Assembly: GCA_018674025.1 (NCBI GenBank) | Contig: JABHBC010000236.1 | Location: forward strand, 1 to 9,217 | Origin: Flavobacteriaceae bacterium | GTDB lineage: Bacteria; Bacteroidota; Bacteroidia; Flavobacteriales; Flavobacteriaceae | Length of the DNA stretch: 9,217 bases | Reading direction: 5' to 3' | Part shown: in pieces, positions 1-7,970 of the stretch | Position numbering within the stretch: position 1 is the stretch's first letter | How the letters are laid out: the number at the start of each line of letters is the position of its first letter | The notes under the pieces: model-generated | Told to the model about the DNA's origin: nothing | Databases searched by the model: none | The model's input: only the letters and a program-made list of their open reading frames with translations | Position numbers and translations under genes: made by a program

Positions 1-1204
1 CAGCTCCGCCCATTCCTATTCTATAATTATCTCCTCCTAATACAATGATTTTGTCACCTTTAGTAGGCGTATCTTTTATTGCTTGATTGGACAAGCCATA
101 ACCTATTCCTCCAGCTTGCATTATAACCTTGTCAAAACCAATAGTATTGTCAAACTCCTCGTGTTCAAATGTAAGTAATGAACCTGTAATTAAAGGTTGA
201 CCGAATTTATTACCAAAATCTGAAGCACCATTTGAAGCTTTGATAAGAATATCAATTGGAGACTGGTACAGCCATTTTCTAGCCTGAATATTTTCTTCCC
301 ATGGCTTTTCATTTGAATTTCTTGGGTATGGTGTCATGTAAACGGCAGTTCCAGCAAGTGGTAGTGACCCTTTCCCACCAGCTAGCCGATCTCTAATTTC
401 TCCCCCTGAGCCTGTAGCAGCTCCGTTAAAAGGCTCAACTGTAGTTGGAAAGTTGTGGGTTTCTGCTTTTAAAGAAATTACAGAGTTAACTTCTTTTATT
501 TTATAATAATCTGCAATATCAGATCTTTCAGGCGAAAATTGATTGATAGTTGGTCCCTGAATAAAAGCAACATTATCTTTATATGCCGATACAATAGAGT
601 TTGGATTTTTTTTAGAAGTTTCTTTAATTAATTTAAACAATGAAGATTCTTTTTCTTTACCATCAATTATAAATTTTCCATTGAAAATTTTATGTCTGCA
701 ATGTTCAGAGTTTACTTGTGAAAATCCAAAAACTTCCGAATCTGTAAGTTTTCTTCCAATTTTTTTTGAAATACTATTAAGGTAAGCTATTTCTTCAGAA
801 TTTAATGATAAGCCCTCTTGTAAATTATATTTTTCAATATTTTCAATAGTTAAAATTTTTTCTGGCTCAACCTCAATACTAAATATATTTTGATCTAATT
901 TTTCAAACCTTTCATATACCATATAATCAAAATCAGAGTATTCAAAATCTACTTTATTAAATTCTTCAATTCTAACTAATGAGTTTATACCCATATTTTG
1001 ACATATTTCTACAGCATTTGTACTCCATGGAGTTATCATGGCAGCTCTAGGACCCAGGAAAGTATAATTTACTTCATTACAATTGATTATTGATTTTTCA
1101 CCAAAAACCCATGTTAGTTTGTCAACTTCTTCTTTTGTTAAAGTATTATTTGATTCTACTGCAAAGATTTTATTTCTAGTATTATCACCAAAGAAACTAA
1201 TCAT
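1..1204 (-). CDS. purL: Phosphoribosylformylglycinamidine synthase (large-type PurL), N-terminal part, runs off the left edge
   Basis: This enzyme makes formylglycinamidine ribonucleotide from FGAR, glutamine and ATP, the fourth step of cytoplasmic de novo purine synthesis. The ATG is at 1204-1202 and the frame stays open to base 2, giving 401 residues of a protein that is normally about 1200-1300 in the single-chain form. The N-terminus (MISFFGDNTRNKIFAVES) resembles the N-terminal domain of the large form. Further in are HCRHK (168-172) of the linker/synthase region, ETHNFPT (248-254), the loop GATGSGGEIRD ending at residue 272, and a GDNYRIGMGGA stretch at the edge (to 401). Together these mark the first AIRS-like synthase domain. 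The second synthase half and the glutaminase domain lie outside the window. The gene is separated from the upstream nuclease gene by 104 nt containing a hairpin, so it probably has its own promoter, though I could not place one. The identity is secure. Confidence 0.96.
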   Translation of the reverse strand, partial: MISFFGDNTRNKIFAVESNNTLTKEEVDKLTWVFGEKSIINCNEVNYTFLGPRAAMITPWSTNAVEICQNMGINSLVRIEEFNKVDFEYSDFDYMVYERFEKLDQNIFSIEVEPEKILTIENIEKYNLQEGLSLNSEEIAYLNSISKKIGRKLTDSEVFGFSQVNSEHCRHKIFNGKFIIDGKEKESSLFKLIKETSKKNPNSIVSAYKDNVAFIQGPTINQFSPERSDIADYYKIKEVNSVISLKAETHNFPTTVEPFNGAATGSGGEIRDRLAGGKGSLPLAGTAVYMTPYPRNSNEKPWEENIQARKWLYQSPIDILIKASNGASDFGNKFGQPLITGSLLTFEHEEFDNTIGFDKVIMQAGGIGYGLSNQAIKDTPTKGDKIIVLGGDNYRIGMGGA

Positions 1205-1265
1205 AATTTATATAAATAATTAGTCAATAAATTTAATTGTTTTTAACCTAATATTATATTAAAAT

Positions 1266-1294
1266 TAGTGTGATAATTTATTAGTTATCCACTA
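1266..1294 (-). terminator. Probable intrinsic terminator after the secreted nuclease gene
   Basis: On the minus strand TAGTGGATAA pairs with TTATCACACTA around an 8-nt loop: ten base pairs with one bulged T. The hairpin begins about 14 nt after the nuclease stop codon (1311-1309). It is followed by ATTTTAATATAATATT, which is T-rich but contains only a four-T run, so termination may be weak. Its position between the nuclease stop and the purL start, which code for unrelated functions, supports a transcript boundary. The stem is AT-rich and its stability was not computed. Confidence 0.45.
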
Positions 1295-1308
1295 TGTTTT
1301 GAACAACT

Positions 1309-3144
1309 CTATTGAATTATTATTTTCTTTGTAAAATAAGAACCTTTTCTGTAGATTTTTAAAAAATATATTCCTGAATTTAGCTTTATAGTGTTTGTAC
1401 TACTTGCTTTATGAGAGTCATTTAAAAGTCTAACTCCGTTATTATTAAATATCTCATAAGAGTATTCTAAATTTGATTTAATATTTATCAAATGATTAGA
1501 GGCAGGAATAGGGTATATTTTTAGATCTGTAAAAATGTTTTCGTCAATTGATAAATTTTGATTGTGAAAACCAATAAATTCAAACGAGTTGTTTGGAAAT
1601 AAAGTCCACTCTTCAATATTAAAATTAACATTTGGATTTATTATTGATTCATTTCTAACGTATGTGCTATTTGCATAATCATTTTCACCATTAAAATCTC
1701 CAAAAACATCTATTAAATTATTATTCTTAAATAATCCAACCGGATCATCCCCATTAAATGATATTGCATCAGCACTAGATAATTGATCCGAACTATTTAA
1801 TATTTGTTGATCTGCATTTCCCTTTGAGATTACATGAACATCACCATTTGTTATTTGCCCTTCTAATTGTAGCATTTCTCCCCAATTTGCACCACTATTT
1901 ATATTTCTTGCTAATGAATAACTATTAAGATTTACAGTTTCTCCAGTGAAATTTGCAATTTCAATTGCTTTATTATTTGAAGATCCTTCAATATATTCAG
2001 AAATGAATAATTCATTTGTTGAGGTACTTTGATTTAATGTTGAGGCGCACTCTTGTTGACTAAATGAAGAAGAATTACCTGATTGATCTGATGCGGTTAT
2101 ATTTATGCAATAATATGTATTAGAAGAAAGGCCAGAAATTAAATAACTTGTATTTTCTGTATTTGCATATAGGTTATTGTCGATATATATGTTGTAAGAA
2201 TCTACAGATACGTTATCAGTTGAACTATCCCAGCTAAGTTGAAATGAATTATCTGTTATGTCAAAAATTTGAATATTTGTAGGACTAGAAGGACTTTCAG
2301 TGTCATTTGTAGAGCTCCAAATTTCTTCTACATATTCTGGATGATCTATAAATGGATTTCGATTTCCTTGAAATAAATAAATTTGATTATTTCTATCAAT
2401 TTCCTTTTGAGATACAGGGTCATTTAAATGCCAGTTGATTAAAATGTTTAAGAAAGTGTCTTGCAATACTTGATCAGAACTGCCATTAAACATGTCATAA
2501 GAAGACCAAGAAGAAATTAAATTTTCATATCGAGTTATGAAATAAAAATAAATTCGCGCAATATCCCCTTTAAATTCATCAATTGGTTCAAATACAATAT
2601 TAGTGTAACCTATTGCATAACCTTCGTTTAAATTATTACCTAATTTAGAACCATTTTGTGTTGGGTTTGATATTCCACTTTGACTAACTAAATTTTGCCC
2701 AACTACACCATATGGGTAGGCACTTCTAAAACCATTTACTCTACCATCTGTTGGTAATACTTGATGCGCATCACTTCTCATAGGATAATTGCTGCCAAAA
2801 ACTGATTGAGGGATTATATGCTCCTTATTGTAACAGTCACCTTCGGATGAATAATTTCCGCAACTATTTTCTGTACTGAAATTATATGGGTCAGTACCTG
2901 ATGGATTTTCGGAGTAGATATCCAAAATAGTGTTGTCGTTTTCATAATAAACATCAATATCATTAGCAATATAAAAATCATCTAATGCATTATAACCTTG
3001 GTCATTGTGATTATTAATTATTTCAAACAACTGTGTTTTAAGTTCATAATCATACCCTGTAGCAGAATCATAATATCCATTGGGTATTTGAGATTGAACT
3101 AAGGCAACAGTTAAAAATAGAATTAATGTTATCTTTTTTATCAT
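1309..3144 (-). CDS. Secreted endonuclease I family nuclease with FN3, lamin-tail and type IX sorting domains
   Basis: This 611-residue protein probably cuts DNA and perhaps RNA outside the cell or on its surface. A signal peptide (about 1-18, lysines then a hydrophobic core, likely cleaved before Q19) leads into an endonuclease I domain (about 22-278). Visible there are KEHIIPQS with H109 as the expected general base and E108 as a metal ligand, SDAHQVLPTDGRVNGFR (124-140) with N137 as the expected second ligand, GDIARIYFY (193-201) and NPFIDHPEYVEEIW (263-276). C95 and C104 could form a disulfide. A fibronectin type III domain (about 283-370, containing C346 and C366) follows, then a lamin-tail-like domain (about 377-525; FISEYIEGSSNNKAIEI, FNGDDPVGLF). 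The end (about 538-611; LKIYPIPASN, GIYFLKI) is a type A Por/T9SS sorting domain, which implies outer-membrane export and removal of this tail. The ATG lies inside the rsmB stop (ATGA), suggesting translational coupling. No expected catalytic residue is missing. Confidence 0.9.
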   Translation of the reverse strand: MIKKITLILFLTVALVQSQIPNGYYDSATGYDYELKTQLFEIINNHNDQGYNALDDFYIANDIDVYYENDNTILDIYSENPSGTDPYNFSTENSCGNYSSEGDCYNKEHIIPQSVFGSNYPMRSDAHQVLPTDGRVNGFRSAYPYGVVGQNLVSQSGISNPTQNGSKLGNNLNEGYAIGYTNIVFEPIDEFKGDIARIYFYFITRYENLISSWSSYDMFNGSSDQVLQDTFLNILINWHLNDPVSQKEIDRNNQIYLFQGNRNPFIDHPEYVEEIWSSTNDTESPSSPTNIQIFDITDNSFQLSWDSSTDNVSVDSYNIYIDNNLYANTENTSYLISGLSSNTYYCINITASDQSGNSSSFSQQECASTLNQSTSTNELFISEYIEGSSNNKAIEIANFTGETVNLNSYSLARNINSGANWGEMLQLEGQITNGDVHVISKGNADQQILNSSDQLSSADAISFNGDDPVGLFKNNNLIDVFGDFNGENDYANSTYVRNESIINPNVNFNIEEWTLFPNNSFEFIGFHNQNLSIDENIFTDLKIYPIPASNHLINIKSNLEYSYEIFNNNGVRLLNDSHKASSTNTIKLNSGIYFLKIYRKGSYFTKKIIIQ

Positions 3145-4355
3145 TTATTTTTAGTTAATAGTGCCATGTAAAAACCATCAAAACCATATTCATGAGATAA
3201 AATTATTTTTTCACTTTCAAATTGAAATTCTTTACCATTTTCAGACTTTAAAAAATCTTTGATTTGTTTTGTGTTTTCTGAATTAAGTATTGAGCATGTT
3301 GCGTAAACTAATTTTCCACCTGGTTTAACCATTTTTGAATAGTCTTTTAATATTTTTTGCTGAGTAATTTTTATGTTAGTTAAAAAATCCTCTTTTAGCT
3401 TCCATTTTGAATCTGGATTTCTTCTTAATACCCCTAATCCAGAGCAGGGGGCATCAATCAAAACTCTGTCTGCAGAATTATGAAGTTTTTTTATGGGTTT
3501 AGTAGATTCTATTACTTTAATGTTAATGTTGTGAGCACCATTTCTTTTTGCTCTAACTTTTAATTTCTTTAATTTACTTTCATAAATATCCATCGCAACT
3601 AGTTTGCCTTTATTTTTCATTAGTGCAGAAAGATGTAGTGTTTTTCCACCTGCTCCTGCACAACAATCAACTACAACCATTCCAGGTTCAACTTTAAGAT
3701 ATTCAGCTACCAATTGTGATGATGCATCCTGGACTTCAAACCAACCATTTTTAAAAGCTTCTGTTCTAAAAACATTTTTTCTTTCATCTAAAATTAATGC
3801 ATCATTATAACTTTGATTAATTGAGGTTAGAATACCTTCATCTTCTAACTTTGATTGAAGTAGATCTTTATCAATTTTCAAAGTATTTGTTCTTAAAACT
3901 ACTTGTGCTTGTTTGTTTAGAGCAGATAATTCTTTTTCCCATTTTTTAACTCCTAACTCCTTAACTCCTATGTCATCAATCCAGTCTGGTATAGATTCAC
4001 GATACACTCTTTCTTTAATAAAAGTATCAAATCTTCCTTTAATTTTTCTGTTAGGTGTGTTTTCAAAATATTTCCAGTCAGGAAGCTTAATACCTTTTAA
4101 AACTATCCAAACTGCTAATAATCGCCATGCATCATCCCTTGAAAACGGTGATTTAACTTCAGCTATTTTTGAGTATAATCTTTTCCAACGAACTATATCA
4201 TAGGTAGTTTCTGCAATAAACCCTCTATCTCTGCTTCCCCATGTTTTATTTCTTTTTAATAGATTTTGAATGACCTTATCAGCATATTCATTTTCGTTAA
4301 AAATTAATAAAATACCATCAATGACGGCTAAGCATAAATTCCTGTGTAATCTCAT
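3141..4355 (-). CDS. RsmB/NOP family RNA (cytosine-5) methyltransferase
   Basis: This 404-residue cytoplasmic enzyme transfers a methyl group from S-adenosylmethionine to C5 of a cytosine in RNA. The family includes RsmB, which modifies 16S rRNA C967 in E. coli, but the exact target is not shown here. An N-terminal NusB-like helical region (about 1-140) contains GSRDRGFIAETTYDIVRW (40-57). The methyltransferase core has the SAM loop DCCAGAGGKT (230-239), motif IV DAPCSGLGVLRRNP (301-314) with C304, and motif VI YATCSILNSEN (351-361) with C354. Both family cysteines are present: C354 as the expected nucleophile and C304 for product release. The start MRLHRN is typical of flavobacterial members, which supports it even though a hairpin and T-tract end only 3 nt upstream. 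The stop overlaps the ATG of the nuclease gene by 4 nt. Assignment to the family is firm; assignment to rsmB proper is less so. Confidence 0.92.
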   Translation of the reverse strand: MRLHRNLCLAVIDGILLIFNENEYADKVIQNLLKRNKTWGSRDRGFIAETTYDIVRWKRLYSKIAEVKSPFSRDDAWRLLAVWIVLKGIKLPDWKYFENTPNRKIKGRFDTFIKERVYRESIPDWIDDIGVKELGVKKWEKELSALNKQAQVVLRTNTLKIDKDLLQSKLEDEGILTSINQSYNDALILDERKNVFRTEAFKNGWFEVQDASSQLVAEYLKVEPGMVVVDCCAGAGGKTLHLSALMKNKGKLVAMDIYESKLKKLKVRAKRNGAHNINIKVIESTKPIKKLHNSADRVLIDAPCSGLGVLRRNPDSKWKLKEDFLTNIKITQQKILKDYSKMVKPGGKLVYATCSILNSENTKQIKDFLKSENGKEFQFESEKIILSHEYGFDGFYMALLTKNK

Positions 4356-4358
4356 TTG

Positions 4359-4392
4359 AAAAAATTAAGCATACAAATGTATGTTTAATTTT
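4359..4392 (-). terminator. Strong intrinsic terminator after the ABC exporter gene, abutting the next start codon
   Basis: The two arms 4361-4375 and 4378-4392 are complementary over 15 positions with a single G-T wobble. The true loop is probably six or more nt because the apex is too tight to close. On the minus strand the hairpin is followed directly by TTTTTT (4364-4359), the usual signature of factor-independent termination. It starts about 27 nt after the ABC gene stop codon (4422-4420). An A-run precedes it and a T-rich tract follows it on the plus strand, so it is nearly symmetric, but no plus-strand gene needs it. It occupies almost all of the 64-nt gap, and its T-tract ends 3 nt before the methyltransferase ATG. 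Confidence 0.7.
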
Positions 4393-4419
4393 GATAAAAT
4401 AAGTATTTACAAAAGGCAA

Positions 4420-6246
4420 TTATCTTTCAAGCGATTGCATGTTAACATATTTGTAGTAAATTCCTTTTAATTTCATCAACTCAATGTGACTTCCTTTTTC
4501 AACAATACAACCTTTGTCCATCACTGCAATATGTTTTGCATTTTTAATTGTAGATAATCTATGGGCAATAACAATTGATGTTCGATTTATTGTCATTTTC
4601 TCTAGTGCATTTTGAACTAATTTTTCACTCTCTGGATCTAATGCAGATGTTGCTTCATCTAATACCATAATCGGGGGGTTCTTCAATACTGCTCTTGCTA
4701 TACTGAGTCTTTGTTTCTGACCACCTGAGAGTTTATTTCCTGAATCTCCTACATTGTGATAAATGCCTTCTTTTAAATCTTTAACAAATTCCCAAGCATT
4801 AGCAATTTTTAATGCATCAATAATTTCATCATCAGTAGCAGTATTTTTAGCTACAAGTAAGTTGTTTTTTATTGTGTCGTTAAATAATATTGAATCTTGT
4901 GTAACAAGTCCAATTAGTTTTCTAAGGCTATTTTTTGTTATAGTTTTTATGTTCAATCCATCTATTAAAATTTCTCCATTTTTTAGCTCATAAAATCTAT
5001 TCACAAGATTTGCTAAGGTTGATTTTCCGCTTCCAGATTGCCCTACTAATGCTAGAGTTTCTCCTTTTTTTAAATTAAAGTTAAATTCTTTTATAGCATT
5101 TTCATTATTGTAACTAAAGTTTACGTTTTTAAATTCAATTGATTTTTGAAAATTTAAAATTTCTTTATTGTCTTTAGGATCTTCAATTAGAGATTTATTT
5201 TCTAAAATTTGTAAAACTCTCTCTGCTGCAGCATTTCCTTTTTTAACTTTGTAGGTAGCTTTACTAATTGCTTTAAAAGGAGTTAATATGTTATAAGCTA
5301 GTCCTAAAAAAACCATAAATGAACTTGGGTCCAAGGAGTTATCAACTAAAACCATTTGTCCTCCGTACCACAATAGTATGGTTATTGAGCAAATCCCTAA
5401 AAATTCACTAATTGGACCCGCAAGATTTGTCCTGTTTAACAAACTATTAGAGAAGTCATAATATTTTTTTGTAGAATCATTAAATTTCTTTTTAAATAGT
5501 GATTCAGAAGTAAAACTCTTAATAATTTTTAAGCCATTTAGAGTTTCATCTACAAGAGATAAAAACAGTCCTTGTTCTTTTTGGACTTTATTAGATTTTC
5601 TTTTTAATGATTTTCCAATAAATGAAATTATTAAACCAGAAATTGGTATGAAAATAAAAACAAACAATGCGAGTTTACTATTAATGAGAACCATTGAAGC
5701 TAATGTAAAAATTATCATCAGTGGTTCTTTTACTATTAACTCTAGGATTCCTAAAAATGATGTTTGAAGTTCTATTACATCAGAAGAAATTCTAGATAAT
5801 ACGTCTCCTTTTCTCTTTTCAGAGTAGTAAGAAACAGACAGTTCAGTTATTTTGTCATAAAGTTCATTTCTAACATCTTTTATTACTCCATTTCTTAAAT
5901 ATGTAATAAAAAATAATGATAAGTAATTAAATATATTTTTTAATAAAAATGTACTTACAATAATTAAAATCATAAAAATTAATACATCATCACTACCTTC
6001 ATTCTTTTTTAAAGTAACAAAGTAGTTTAAATACGCCTCTGAATAATCTACTATGTTAGATATTCCATTCCAGATAGGAACTGTATTTAATGTTTCAGTT
6101 TGATTAAAAAGAACCTTTAGCATTGGAAACAAAGAAATCATAGATAGAGTTCCAAAAAAAGCATAAAAAATATTTGAAATAATATTTAAAAATGCAAAGT
6201 GCTTATATGGTAAAGCATATTTTAATATTTTTTTAAAATAATCCAT
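4420..6246 (-). CDS. MsbA-like ABC exporter, fused transmembrane and ATPase domains
   Basis: This 608-residue half-transporter should act as a homodimer in the inner membrane, using ATP to move a lipid-linked or hydrophobic substrate outward. The membrane domain covers about residues 15-335, with hydrophobic segments near 20-40, 88-117, 168-188, 190-212 and 278-300. A soluble loop of about 45 residues lies between the first two. The ATPase domain (about 368-608) is complete: Walker A GQSGSGKST (402-410), Q-loop Q450, signature LSGGQ (506-510), Walker B IMVLDE (526-531, with D530 and E531), D-loop SALD (534-537) and switch H562. Its ATG overlaps the stop of the phospho-sugar mutase gene (TAATG), so the two are probably coupled in translation. 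The neighbouring glycosyltransferase and mutase suggest a glycolipid or glycan substrate, but the sequence alone cannot separate this from general lipid A or multidrug exporters of the same fold. Confidence 0.93.
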   Translation of the reverse strand: MDYFKKILKYALPYKHFAFLNIISNIFYAFFGTLSMISLFPMLKVLFNQTETLNTVPIWNGISNIVDYSEAYLNYFVTLKKNEGSDDVLIFMILIIVSTFLLKNIFNYLSLFFITYLRNGVIKDVRNELYDKITELSVSYYSEKRKGDVLSRISSDVIELQTSFLGILELIVKEPLMIIFTLASMVLINSKLALFVFIFIPISGLIISFIGKSLKRKSNKVQKEQGLFLSLVDETLNGLKIIKSFTSESLFKKKFNDSTKKYYDFSNSLLNRTNLAGPISEFLGICSITILLWYGGQMVLVDNSLDPSSFMVFLGLAYNILTPFKAISKATYKVKKGNAAAERVLQILENKSLIEDPKDNKEILNFQKSIEFKNVNFSYNNENAIKEFNFNLKKGETLALVGQSGSGKSTLANLVNRFYELKNGEILIDGLNIKTITKNSLRKLIGLVTQDSILFNDTIKNNLLVAKNTATDDEIIDALKIANAWEFVKDLKEGIYHNVGDSGNKLSGGQKQRLSIARAVLKNPPIMVLDEATSALDPESEKLVQNALEKMTINRTSIVIAHRLSTIKNAKHIAVMDKGCIVEKGSHIELMKLKGIYYKYVNMQSLER

Positions 6247-7952
6247 TAATGAATCTTAAGTTCTGAAATAACACGATTAATTTTATTTTCTAATTTATCT
6301 TCTAAATTACTATAATTATGTTTATCATCAACTTTTCCGTTAACACTTATGTAGAATTTAATTTTTGGTTCAGTTCCACTAGGTCTTAAAGCTACTTTTG
6401 TTCCATCATTTGTTGTGAAAATTAAAACATTAGATTTAGGTAGATTAATTTTAGTTTTTAATTTGTTATTATCTGTTGAAATTGAAGATTGAAAGTCATC
6501 AGTTTTTACAATAATTGATTCGTCAATCTTGTTTGGAGGATTATTTCTAAATTCCTCCATAATTTTATTTATTTCTCTAACTCCATTTATTCCTTTTTTG
6601 GTCAGAGAAATGAGTTTTTCTTTAAACAAACCATGTTTTAAATGAATTTCTTGTAGTTTGGAATACATTGTATGTCCATCATTTTTTAGTAAAGCCGCAA
6701 TTTCACAAGAAAGTAGAGTAGAGGTAACCGCATCTTTATCTCTAACAAAATCTCCAACCATAAATCCAAAACTTTCTTCTCCACCTCCAATAAAATCTAA
6801 CTCTGGAAAATCTTTAATCATTTTAGCAATCCATTTGAAGCCTGTTAAACCTAATTTGCATTCGACATTATAATAATTAGCAATTTTACTTATTAATGGA
6901 GTAGATACTATTGTGGATCCAACAAACTGATTGCCGTTTAATCTATTTTCTAATTTCCATTTCTCACATAAATATTCAATTAAAATAGCCATTACTTCAT
7001 TCCCATTTAGTAAAACTAATTCTTTACGATTATTCCTAACTGCTATTCCGAGTCTATCTCCATCTGGGTCTGTACCAATGACTATATCTGCATTAACTTT
7101 ATTTCCAAGCTTGAGGGCCATCTCTAATGCTTTAGTTTCTTCAGGATTAGGAGATTCTACTGTCGGAAAATTACCATCTGGAACTTTCTGTTCTTCAACA
7201 ATATGTACATTTTTAAATCCAGCACTTTTTAAAACATCTGGAATTAAAGTAATTGAAGTTCCATGTAAAGATGTAAATACTATATTTAAATTGTTTTTTA
7301 TTTTAATATTATCTGATAATTTACCATTTAAAACACTTTGACGAATAAATTCCCTATCGACATCTTTATCTATTAGTTTAATTAAACTACTATTTGAATC
7401 AAATGATATATCATTATATTTTAATTTGTTAATTTCATTAATAATGTTTTGGTCTTCAGGAGGTACTATTTGACCACCATCTTGCCAATAAACTTTGTAT
7501 CCATTATATTCAGGAGGATTATGGGAAGCTGTTAACACAATACCACATTGACAATTTAAATACTTCAATGCAAATGATAGCTCTGGTGTAGGTCTTAAGT
7601 CACTAAATAAATAAACTTTAATATTATTCGACGAAAAAACATCTGCAACGATTTTTGCTAACTCTTTACTATTGTTTCTGCAGTCATATGCAATGGCAAC
7701 AGAGATATTTTTTTTAAAAATTTTTACTAAATAATTGCTTATACCTTGGGTGTTTTTTCCTAGAGTGTATTTATTAATTCTATTAGTTCCAACACCCATT
7801 AAGCCTCTCATTCCACCAGTTCCAAACTCAAGATCTTTATAAAAGCTGTCCTCTAACTCATTTTCATTTTTTGCTAATTCTCTAGTGGCTTTAATTGTCT
7901 CATTATCAAATGGATCTTTTAGCCATTCTTTATAAATATTTTTGTAACTCAT
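6246..7952 (-). CDS. Phospho-sugar mutase (phosphoglucomutase/phosphomannomutase superfamily)
   Basis: This 568-residue cytoplasmic enzyme moves phosphate between C1 and C6 of a hexose, via a phosphoserine and Mg2+. It supplies glucose-1-phosphate or mannose-1-phosphate for nucleotide sugars and polysaccharides. All four active-site loops of the alpha-D-phosphohexomutase superfamily are present: TASHNPPEYNGYK (141-153) with the catalytic S143, the metal loop GTDPDGDR (293-300), the sugar-recognition loop GGGEESFGF (389-397), and the phosphate loop RPSGTEPK (523-530). The N-terminal LEFGTGGMRG (41-50) and the length match the long bacterial form related to B. subtilis PgcA and human PGM2 rather than the shorter ManB/GlmM types. 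The gene starts 18 nt after the glycosyltransferase stop, behind an A-rich leader (CAAAAAC), and its stop overlaps the ABC exporter start. The preferred sugar (glucose, mannose or a pentose) cannot be read from the sequence with confidence. Confidence 0.94.
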   Translation of the reverse strand: MSYKNIYKEWLKDPFDNETIKATRELAKNENELEDSFYKDLEFGTGGMRGLMGVGTNRINKYTLGKNTQGISNYLVKIFKKNISVAIAYDCRNNSKELAKIVADVFSSNNIKVYLFSDLRPTPELSFALKYLNCQCGIVLTASHNPPEYNGYKVYWQDGGQIVPPEDQNIINEINKLKYNDISFDSNSSLIKLIDKDVDREFIRQSVLNGKLSDNIKIKNNLNIVFTSLHGTSITLIPDVLKSAGFKNVHIVEEQKVPDGNFPTVESPNPEETKALEMALKLGNKVNADIVIGTDPDGDRLGIAVRNNRKELVLLNGNEVMAILIEYLCEKWKLENRLNGNQFVGSTIVSTPLISKIANYYNVECKLGLTGFKWIAKMIKDFPELDFIGGGEESFGFMVGDFVRDKDAVTSTLLSCEIAALLKNDGHTMYSKLQEIHLKHGLFKEKLISLTKKGINGVREINKIMEEFRNNPPNKIDESIIVKTDDFQSSISTDNNKLKTKINLPKSNVLIFTTNDGTKVALRPSGTEPKIKFYISVNGKVDDKHNYSNLEDKLENKINRVISELKIH

Positions 7953-7970
7953 ATAATGTAATAGTTTTTG

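Noticed and set aside
1222..1258. Promoter-like strings before purL on the minus strand: TATAAT (1258-1253), TAAATTTA (1235-1228, one off the Bacteroidota TAnnTTTG box) and TTGACT (1227-1222)
   Set aside because: None has a correctly spaced partner element, and such strings are expected by chance in DNA this AT-rich.
3947..3968. Three near-tandem copies of TAACTCC
   Set aside because: They lie within the methyltransferase coding region and encode the short repeat GVKELGVKK; too short and isolated to be a functional repeat array.
3604..4203. Plus-strand open frames (3604-3810 and 3913-4203) opposite the RNA methyltransferase gene
   Set aside because: They lie entirely within a well-supported minus-strand gene with intact motifs and show no recognisable domain.
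6658..7341. Plus-strand open frames opposite the phospho-sugar mutase gene, the longest being 136 codons
   Set aside because: They are antisense to conserved active-site loops of the mutase, and their composition is what antisense of such a gene would give; no family resemblance seen.
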